In this document: positions 57,769 through 64,000 of the stretch, in pieces
Position numbering within the stretch: position 1 is the first letter of the stretch
Layout: every line of letters starts with the position of its first letter
Program-made: the position numbers and the translations under genes
NCBI GenBank assembly: GCA_040081075.1
Contig: JBEBHJ010000010.1
Location: forward strand, 1-64,000
DNA from: JANJUB01 sp040081075
Lineage (GTDB): Bacteria > Armatimonadota > Fimbriimonadia > Fimbriimonadales > Fimbriimonadaceae
Length of the DNA: 64,000 bases
Reading direction: 5' to 3'
The notes under the pieces: generated by a model
Told to the model about the DNA's origin: nothing
The model's input: only the letters and a program-made list of their open reading frames with translations
Databases searched by the model: none

Positions 57769-60700
57769 TCAACCGACGATCTCTTATTTTCCGCGCAACC
57801 GCCATACTCGTTTGCGTATCAACCACATCTATGAGCACCATGCTCTGGGCGATTCCGCGATCTCCGGCATCGGTGGTTGAGCCGAAGGTGAAACGCGTTG
57901 AATCGCGTCCGCTCACGGCCAAAGAAATGAAGTCCTCGTTGGGCCGAAATGTGGATGATGTTGCCAATCCTTATACTGCTGGTGTCAGCCGCCAAAGCAT
58001 CATGATGGACGGGGTCGATCTGATGACCGGAAACTTGAACCTGTCCGCCACTGACATTTCATTTGAAGGCGGTTATGGCATTCCGGTGGCTGTCACCCGT
58101 TCTTATAGCTCTAATAACGGATTGGCCGGGCCTATGGGGCGAGGGTGGACCCTTAGCGTCGACATTCGTACGACCGCCGGAGGAGTTCTCAAGAGTTCGA
58201 AGTCGGGCGATCGCAGCACCCCCGTGCTAATTGCCGAAAATCCAACTGGAAACCTCGTCGATCCCACCGCCGTAAGTGCCGAGGGTTCATTCGTCGTGGA
58301 TGCCTCCGGGAAAGAAACCAAGATTAATCGCGAAGCCGATGGAGTCATGATGGGCCCCCTTAGCGATAAGAACATCTATGACACGCAATATGAAGACGTA
58401 GATGGCTATCAGGTGATGGTCAGCCAGACTGTAACCACGCCCGAAGACACCGTTTATGTTTATACCAAGCAAGGCACGGGCGAATTTGAGAACTATCACA
58501 GTTCGGGATCATCAACCGGTTCAACCACCGGCAATGGTGGCGGCGGCAGTGGCCCTGCCTCGACAGGAACCCCGACGAACATACTCAAGATTGATAGCAT
58601 CACTGACCGCCAGGGCAATGTAACCCAGTTTACTTACACCCAAGGCACAACTTACGATTTTGAACATGCAGACGGCGTTTCCCACGAGCACCCGTTAGCA
58701 TCCATCACCATGCCAGGTGGCCGATACCTCAATTTCACATGGGGGCAGCATGGGAGCAATGGTAGCATTAACATCTGGCGGATAAACAGCACGACCGACG
58801 GCGTCCGCACCGTCAACTACGCCTATCAAGATAACACTGGCCTCCTCCTCTCCGCAACCAGCCCTGGCGGCCGGACGACAACCTATACCTATGAGCCTCC
58901 GGCTCCGCTCAGCCTCGGTAGCAACGCCTACGCTTACGGCGGCCCCACCCTCACCAAAATCACTGATCCACGTGGCCTCGAAACCGAATACAAGCACGCA
59001 GTTTGGGAGGTTGACCCCATCTTCTACGACGGAGTTAGGATGCACGGTATTGCTTGTTACAAGGCCACGATGCCCAACGGCAGACGCACTTTTATCCAAA
59101 TCAAATCCAATAGCTACACGGCTGATTCCGCGTGGAATAATGCCTTTGGCAATAATGGCAACCCCAACGACAACTGGGCAACCTTCCGCACCCATTACGG
59201 GTCGTCCACCCCAAGTTCATCCAATTTGCTATCTAGCGGCTTCATCAGGACGGCCTATGCCGCCGGTACGGCTGGAAATATGTGGGATGACACCTACAAA
59301 ATTTCTTTGCACGATGAAAATAGCAGTCTGCCGCCTGGAACAACGCTCGACGCGCCAAAGTTGGTCAATCTCAAAGAGTATTTGCTAATCACAGGCGATC
59401 TGAAGTTGGAGAAGTCCTACTTAGGGCCTCACGGCGAAAGCGCGGCTAATTTGCTGACAGCAAGATCATTGAAAAATCAAAGTTACAAGGCGCAACGAGT
59501 CACTTCTGAGCCCAAGTACAACTTCCAAGGCAATCCAATCCAGGTTCAGGTTTGGGAGGACACTCAGCCTCTGGACATCAACGGAACACCGCAGGCTTGG
59601 CAGAATACGCGTTATAGCTTGGTTAGCTACGCCTATCATGGGGCGGATAAATACTTCCAGCAAAAGGCGGTAAAAGATCCCGCTGGGCGCATCGCTTATA
59701 CAGATTACTACAGCAAAACGGCCGCCGCGGGCAAAAAGGGCCAGGTCTATCGGGTTTACGATCCAAAGTGGGCGGGAAGCTACAACAACAACTGGACACC
59801 GGCGACGGTTGTTCCGACAAACCTCAACAACTACTCCGCCGAGTTTGATTATGACTCCGTTGGCCGTCCAACCTCGGTTAAGAAGCTACAAAAATCAACC
59901 GGAGTCGGAACCGGATATGAATACACGCAAACCACCACGAGTTATGGTGGCTCGGGTTCGCCCTTCTGGGGTCTCGCGTCCAGCGTGACCGAAGACGTTG
60001 GTGGCTCCGGCCATGCTAATCGCGTCACCCAAACCACAGCCTACGATATCGCAGGGCGAGCATTGACGACGATTGACGCTAAGGGCCGAACGTGGGGGAC
60101 GACCTTTGTGGACCTCGATGGGCTGGTGGATTCCGTCGCCTACAAGGAGACTCCAACGTCAAGTTCGATTCCTGTTGCGAATTACGACTATTTCGACTCC
60201 GGCGTAGCCAAGGATATGCCAAAAAAGGTGGAGGACCTCCTGGATGGCGTGACCCAAGACATAACCTATTATAGTGATACCGGCTACCTAGGACGCCACG
60301 GTCAGGTCGCGACGATCGCGGAAACAAAAGGCTCGACGAGCTACACCACCGAATACGACTACACCCTAGCGGGTGAACGGGAGTGGGCTAAATACACAAC
60401 GCCGAACGGCACGTCTCGCTTCAGATACACCGATTACACCCACGTCGGCTCCCCGACCAGCCCATCCCGAGCTTTCCAAACCGTTATCAAACAAACCGGT
60501 AGCGGCAACAGTTGGAGCGATTCCGATGAGCAGTTCTTCTATCGATATTCCAATGGCGGCAGGCTGGAAGAGGCCACTTTTGCCCACACGGTGGGCACGT
60601 TTGGCAACCCTGCTGGCGACCCCGTGGTTACCTCACGCGCTCACCAGTGGATGGATATGGATGCAGGGGGGAGATTGCTTAAGCAGATCACCTATTGGGA

Positions 60701-62204
60701 TACGGCTTCTGGCTACACAGTTCAAGGCAACGCTTACTATGCACCCAATGATATCGTCGCCATTGGCAAGACCGGCTTTGAGTATGACTACTCCAATACC
60801 AAGAACTTGCGCACCCAAATGCGGGTGAAGGATTGGATCAATAGCGCATGGGCCACCTCGCGCACCGAAACCTATGGCTACGATGCCGATTTGGACTACC
60901 TCACCAGTGTTGATTACGGCGACGGTCTGCCCGGCGCCACCCGCTCTTGGACTTACGACGCCGCCGGGAACCGCGCTACCGATAGCAAGTATTCAAGCGG
61001 TTCGTGGACGTACGACTGGTTGAACCGGATGACGGCGAGCCCGAGCCTGAACGGATCGGGTGGAACTCAGTGGAGTTATTTGAACGATGAACTGGGGAAT
61101 CGAACGTCTAGAAATCTGCAAGCGAATAACTATAATGTTACGGCAATGCGCTATGATTGGGATGTGCTCAATCGGGCTAAGAACATCATGCAGCAGGATA
61201 AGGGCGCGAGCTATTATTACCGCGCCGATGGAATGCGGGTGGAAAAGGTTGAAGGAGCGACGATTCTGTGGACTCCGAATGGCTCACGGGGCTCGGGAAC
61301 TTGGGATGCGAACTATGCGCAGAACAGGCCGACGACGAGATATTTCTATGATGGGCAGATGCCGATTGAAGAAGACTACAACCCTGCTACGGGGGGAGGA
61401 GTCACCAAAGTTACAAGAAACGCTCTTGGAGCACGCGGAATAGACATGATCTCGGTGACGACTTCGAGCGGATCGAACACGAAATACCCGGTCTATGATG
61501 GGCATGGGAACTGCGTGGCCACCCTTGCGAAAGCTGGTTCCAGCTACTCGATGGGAGATTGGCGGGCTTACGATGTTTGGGGCTCAGTTCGCTCGGGGAA
61601 TGCAACGGGTGATCCGACCAAGCGCTACTGCGCGAATCTCGGTCATCAGGCGGATGATGAGAGTGATTTGGTTTACATGCGGGCCAGGTATTACGAGCCA
61701 GCGAGTGGTCGGTTTGTGAGCCAAGATCCAGGTAGAGATGGGAAGAACCTTTTTGCCTATTGCAAAAATGAGCCGATCAATAACGTTGACTTCAGTGGGA
61801 AATTTTATTGGGCGCTGATTCAAGTTGCTGGCGGAGGGGCAATGTTTGCGTGGGGGCTCCAGGTCGGTTACTCCGCCGTGATTGCTATGATAAGATACAC
61901 CTCTGGGCAAGCGCTGATGCATAGTGAGTGGTACCTTGCCGCTCGAAACGAATCCGTTGGGGATGCCCTAGAAAATGTCGAGCGCTCAAGGCAAGGCTTG
62001 GCCTCAGAGGTTGTGGAAGGCATCTTAGGCATTGGGTTAACCGAGACAGTTGCAATGCTACAGGGTAGCTGTAGCATTGGTTTGGGGCCCCTTGGAGCCA
62101 CGTTAGGCTGGATAGGCCGATGTTTCGTTCTGGGGTGCATAATGGGGTTTGCACAGGGATTGCTAGAAATGATGATTGTCGAAGCATGTATCGGGAGGCC
62201 CTAG
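57765..62204 (+). CDS. Giant RHS/YD-repeat protein with hydrophobic C-terminal tip (polymorphic toxin type)
   Basis: 1479 residues. Signal peptide at 1-28 (ATAILVCVSTTSMSTMLWA). An N-terminal DUF6531-like segment (DLMTGNLNLSATDISFEGGY, VAVTRSYSSNNG) is followed by many YD repeats (G-R/x-x-x-x-x-x-Y-D-x-x-G/N-R) and the RHS core (about 1085-1345; ends RYYEPASGRFVSQDPGRDGKN and EPINNVDFSGK). Residues 1346-1479 form the tip: Gly/Ala/Ile-rich with several membrane-like helices, no nuclease motif seen. The RHS shell should enclose the tip and release it after cleavage near the core end. Third in an ATGA-coupled operon. Followed by the putative immunity gene after 5 bases. Confidence 0.88.
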   Translation: MINRRSLIFRATAILVCVSTTSMSTMLWAIPRSPASVVEPKVKRVESRPLTAKEMKSSLGRNVDDVANPYTAGVSRQSIMMDGVDLMTGNLNLSATDISFEGGYGIPVAVTRSYSSNNGLAGPMGRGWTLSVDIRTTAGGVLKSSKSGDRSTPVLIAENPTGNLVDPTAVSAEGSFVVDASGKETKINREADGVMMGPLSDKNIYDTQYEDVDGYQVMVSQTVTTPEDTVYVYTKQGTGEFENYHSSGSSTGSTTGNGGGGSGPASTGTPTNILKIDSITDRQGNVTQFTYTQGTTYDFEHADGVSHEHPLASITMPGGRYLNFTWGQHGSNGSINIWRINSTTDGVRTVNYAYQDNTGLLLSATSPGGRTTTYTYEPPAPLSLGSNAYAYGGPTLTKITDPRGLETEYKHAVWEVDPIFYDGVRMHGIACYKATMPNGRRTFIQIKSNSYTADSAWNNAFGNNGNPNDNWATFRTHYGSSTPSSSNLLSSGFIRTAYAAGTAGNMWDDTYKISLHDENSSLPPGTTLDAPKLVNLKEYLLITGDLKLEKSYLGPHGESAANLLTARSLKNQSYKAQRVTSEPKYNFQGNPIQVQVWEDTQPLDINGTPQAWQNTRYSLVSYAYHGADKYFQQKAVKDPAGRIAYTDYYSKTAAAGKKGQVYRVYDPKWAGSYNNNWTPATVVPTNLNNYSAEFDYDSVGRPTSVKKLQKSTGVGTGYEYTQTTTSYGGSGSPFWGLASSVTEDVGGSGHANRVTQTTAYDIAGRALTTIDAKGRTWGTTFVDLDGLVDSVAYKETPTSSSIPVANYDYFDSGVAKDMPKKVEDLLDGVTQDITYYSDTGYLGRHGQVATIAETKGSTSYTTEYDYTLAGEREWAKYTTPNGTSRFRYTDYTHVGSPTSPSRAFQTVIKQTGSGNSWSDSDEQFFYRYSNGGRLEEATFAHTVGTFGNPAGDPVVTSRAHQWMDMDAGGRLLKQITYWDTASGYTVQGNAYYAPNDIVAIGKTGFEYDYSNTKNLRTQMRVKDWINSAWATSRTETYGYDADLDYLTSVDYGDGLPGATRSWTYDAAGNRATDSKYSSGSWTYDWLNRMTASPSLNGSGGTQWSYLNDELGNRTSRNLQANNYNVTAMRYDWDVLNRAKNIMQQDKGASYYYRADGMRVEKVEGATILWTPNGSRGSGTWDANYAQNRPTTRYFYDGQMPIEEDYNPATGGGVTKVTRNALGARGIDMISVTTSSGSNTKYPVYDGHGNCVATLAKAGSSYSMGDWRAYDVWGSVRSGNATGDPTKRYCANLGHQADDESDLVYMRARYYEPASGRFVSQDPGRDGKNLFAYCKNEPINNVDFSGKFYWALIQVAGGGAMFAWGLQVGYSAVIAMIRYTSGQALMHSEWYLAARNESVGDALENVERSRQGLASEVVEGILGIGLTETVAMLQGSCSIGLGPLGATLGWIGRCFVLGCIMGFAQGLLEMMIVEACIGRP
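61021..61801 (+). repeat. RHS core, copy 1 (resident gene)
   Basis: This segment, starting TTGAACCGGATGACGGCGAG, is repeated with about nine of ten bases identical by eye at 62425-63208, offset 1404. Identity falls off sharply at the end of the core, where the two tips begin. Confidence 0.9.
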
Positions 62205-62209
62205 AAAGC

Positions 62210-62419
62210 ATGTTGTGGGTGATAAGCTGTTCCATTTTGGCTTTTCTTTTGGCATGGTGGCGGCGCCCAGATTTGAGGAGCGCTCTTCTATTCGTTCATT
62301 GGATATCCTGTTTGGTGACAATTCTGCTCTTTGATGTTTGGAAAGTCCAACATGCAATTGCGCTTGCAATTTCCTTCTCTGTCGCCGTATCGATCTGGCC
62401 GAAGTTGCTAAAGGCATAG
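62210..62419 (+). CDS. Small membrane protein, putative immunity to RHS tip 1
   Basis: 69 residues with three membrane-like segments (WVISCSILAFLLAWW, ALLFVHWISCLVTILLF, ALAISFSVAVSIW). It begins six bases after the RHS stop with GGGAGG 11 bases upstream; a longer version from ATG 62186 would overlap the RHS gene. Position right after the tip, small size and membrane location suit an immunity protein to a membrane-acting tip. No family recognised. Confidence 0.6.
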   Translation: MLWVISCSILAFLLAWWRRPDLRSALLFVHWISCLVTILLFDVWKVQHAIALAISFSVAVSIWPKLLKA

Positions 62420-62424
62420 CGTCT

Positions 62425-63208
62425 TTGAACCGAATGACGGCGAGCCCGAGTCTGAACGGATCGGGCGGCACGAGTTGGAGCTATTTGAACGATGAACTGG
62501 GCAATAGAACGTCTAGAAATCTGCAGGCGAATAACTATAATGTCACGGCTATGCGCTATGATTGGGATGTGCTCAACCGGGCTAAGAACATCATGCAACA
62601 GGATAAGGGCGCGAGCTATTATTACCGAGCGGATGGCATGCGGGTGGAGAAGGTTGAGGGAGCGACGATTCTGTGGACTCCAAACGGCTCCAGAGGCTCA
62701 GGGACTTGGGATGCGAACTACGCCCAGAACCGGCCCACCACGAGATATTTCTATGATGGGCAGATGCCGATGGAAGAAGACTACAACCCAGCTACGGGAG
62801 GTGGGGTTTCGAAGGTGACGAGGAACCTGCTGGGAGCCAGAGGGATTGATATGATTTCCACGACGACTTCTGGCGGGACGGCCGTGGCTTATCCAATCTA
62901 CGATGGGCACGGAAACTGTATTGCTACGCTGGCTAAGAATGGGACGGGCTACACCACCGGGAACTGGAGGAGCTACGATGTCTGGGGCTCGGTTCGCTCT
63001 GGCAACGCGACCGGTGATCCGACGAAGCGCTACTGCGCTAATCTAGGTCATCAGGCCGATGATGAGAGCGATCTACTCTACATGCGGGCCAGGTATTACG
63101 AGCCTGCGTCGGGGCGTTTTGTTAGTGAAGACCCTCTTAGCGATGGACAGCATTGGTTCATTTACTGTGACAATGACCCATTAAACAGAGTTGACTTCAC
63201 GGGGAAGA
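62425..63208 (+). repeat. RHS core, copy 2 (displaced)
   Basis: Nucleotide copy of 61021-61801. The frame is intact, third-position changes predominate, and protein identity stays high up to the tyrosine-rich core end. Divergence is under selection for protein function, so the copy is not simply decaying. Confidence 0.9.
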
Positions 63209-63561
63209 AATCAAGCGTGTTCTGGACAACTAGCCTCTTCGCCTTAGCGACCAAACTTATAACCGAGTTCGGTAAGGACTTCAGCGACGGAGGATGGTCA
63301 GTTAAGCGGGTGTTAATGAAAACATCAGGTGGGCTCGTACAAGCGTATGTTTCAACTTGGGGGATTAAGGCAGCATGGGCCTGCGTCAAAGCTTCAATAG
63401 ATATTATCAAGGCAAATGGGTGGGCAGCTCTTTTCTTGTCCGTCATTGCCATTTACACGTGCGTGCTAATATTAATGCTCGATGCGTTGCTGATTGGAGG
63501 AATTGAGGCCTTAGTCGACCATCTGGCTCCGGATCCGAAATCAGGAGGCATGAATTGGTAG
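62425..63561 (+). CDS. Displaced RHS core with alternative C-terminal tip (silent cassette)
   Basis: Open frame that starts directly after the immunity gene with RHS core sequence (LNRMTASPSLNG) and no upstream RHS part, signal peptide or own ribosome site; an in-frame ATG exists at 62434. The core (62425-63208) ends RYYEPASGRFVSEDPLSDG and DPLNRVDFTGKK. The new tip (about 63209-63561, 117 residues) differs fully from tip 1 and is also hydrophobic (NGWAALFLSVIAIYTCVLIL). Recombination between cores would replace tip 1 with tip 2. Such orphan tip modules are known for Rhs and CdiA toxins. Confidence 0.8.
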   Translation: MNRMTASPSLNGSGGTSWSYLNDELGNRTSRNLQANNYNVTAMRYDWDVLNRAKNIMQQDKGASYYYRADGMRVEKVEGATILWTPNGSRGSGTWDANYAQNRPTTRYFYDGQMPMEEDYNPATGGGVSKVTRNLLGARGIDMISTTTSGGTAVAYPIYDGHGNCIATLAKNGTGYTTGNWRSYDVWGSVRSGNATGDPTKRYCANLGHQADDESDLLYMRARYYEPASGRFVSEDPLSDGQHWFIYCDNDPLNRVDFTGKKSSVFWTTSLFALATKLITEFGKDFSDGGWSVKRVLMKTSGGLVQAYVSTWGIKAAWACVKASIDIIKANGWAALFLSVIAIYTCVLILMLDALLIGGIEALVDHLAPDPKSGGMNW

Positions 63562-63920
63562 ACCATTCACAAAGAGGAGGTGGCGGTCATTCCACAAATC
63601 TTGACGGGGTAATTTTAATCGGCTTTACGGTAGCCCTATTGCTCCTGTGCGGCCTAACCGGTGCCGACATGGTTAGAATACCTAACGCAGGTTCTGTAGC
63701 CCTCGCTTTTTCCGCAGGTTTACTTTTCGTCGCTATCAGTAAGCAGCTAATTTCCTTTAGGTCAACAGTAGACTCTATCTCAACGTGGGTCCTTATTGTT
63801 TCCGCCGCTCTAGCTACGGGATTTATCGGCACTGGTATAAAGTGGGTCGGCATTTTCTACCTAGTTGCGGGTTCGTTCCTATGCATTCTACTCTGGCGCA
63901 ACTTGAGACGGCAAGGCTGA
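63555..63920 (+). CDS. Small membrane protein, putative immunity to RHS tip 2
   Basis: 121 residues with four membrane-like segments (DGVILIGFTVALLLLCGLTG, SVALAFSAGLLFVAI, STWVLIVSAALATGFIG, WVGIFYLVAGSFLCILLW). TTG start at 63555 with AGGAGG six bases upstream; it overlaps the end of the tip frame by seven bases. Topology differs from the first small protein, but size and position are equivalent. Confidence 0.65.
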   Translation: MVDHSQRGGGGHSTNLDGVILIGFTVALLLLCGLTGADMVRIPNAGSVALAFSAGLLFVAISKQLISFRSTVDSISTWVLIVSAALATGFIGTGIKWVGIFYLVAGSFLCILLWRNLRRQG

Positions 63921-64000
63921 GCTTGGACGGCGAATGGGTGGATGATAATGATGAGCGGTTCTTCTACCAGTTCAACACGGCGGGTTCGCTGAGCTACGCT
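63921..64000 (+). pseudogene. Start of a third RHS core fragment (runs off the window)
   Basis: The frame reads WVDDNDERFFYQFNTAGSLS, closely matching WSDSDEQFFYRYSNGGRLE of the resident RHS protein (near 60500-60575). It starts immediately after the stop of the second immunity gene, so it is another displaced core, entering the RHS repeats earlier than copy 2. The remainder lies outside the window. Confidence 0.75.

Noticed and set aside
57765..64000. Regular repeats that could be mistaken for CRISPR
   Set aside because: They are protein-coding YD/RHS repeats of variable spacing with long, non-identical units and no cas genes nearby.

Overview
The window looks like chromosomal DNA from a free-living, flagellated bacterium of moderate GC content. 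The best guess is the phylum Armatimonadota, class Fimbriimonadia. That guess rests on the style of the type IV pseudopilins (FTLIELLVVIAIIAILAAI followed by an A-R-Q-I-G segment and a late F-T-D-G-H motif), the many exported beta-rich proteins, and scattered housekeeping genes (prfB, rimO, lysS, gatCA, ispE, sucC, scpA). It is inference and has not been confirmed by any marker-gene comparison.

Layout. 1-4.5 kb: an orphan DNA adenine methylase, prfB with an intact programmed +1 frameshift, a Wzz/BY-kinase-like protein with a damaged P-loop, and tRNA-Pro(GGG). 4.5-17.6 kb: a cAMP signalling island. It holds a CRP-type regulator, two class III nucleotidyl cyclases (one fused to a STAND ATPase, one with a CHASE2 sensor and coupled to a FecR-domain protein), two lipoproteins (one with a complete vanadium haloperoxidase active site) and a large exported protein. 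Five near-perfect TGTGA-N6-TCAC palindromes sit in front of the CRP gene and four of these transcription units. 17.6-24.9 kb: a PurN-PlsC fusion, NAD-kinase-like and SPFH operon, a sialidase-like propeller, a 2-oxoacid dehydrogenase E2, a hydrolase and scpA. 25.1-27.2 kb: a four-gene operon of a thioredoxin-like protein, a pseudopilin, a Cys-rich secreted protein and a hypothetical protein.

27.4-48 kb: rimO, a TPP riboswitch with its own terminator placed directly in front of a pseudopilin gene, exported proteins, a Doc/AbrB-type toxin-antitoxin pair, lysS, gatCA, a Ser/Thr kinase-TPR pair, flagellin, ispE, ThuA, a LuxR-PAS regulator, a prolyl oligopeptidase and a PIG-L deacetylase. 48-54.3 kb: a decayed REP-associated transposase beside REP-like hairpins, a Tat-exported Gfo/Idh oxidoreductase, a fused E1 alpha-beta dehydrogenase coupled to an SDR, a glyoxalase-fold protein and sucC.

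54.6-64 kb: an accessory locus built around a giant RHS/YD-repeat protein. Three genes overlap by ATGA (an unknown exported protein, a C39-like cysteine-peptidase lipoprotein, the RHS protein). They are followed by a small membrane protein, a displaced RHS-core copy with a different C-terminal tip, a second small membrane protein, and the start of a third RHS fragment running off the window. This is the layout of a polymorphic toxin with silent tip/immunity cassettes. The three most notable points are the self-contained cAMP-CRP regulon, the TPP riboswitch on a pseudopilin, and the RHS cassette array.
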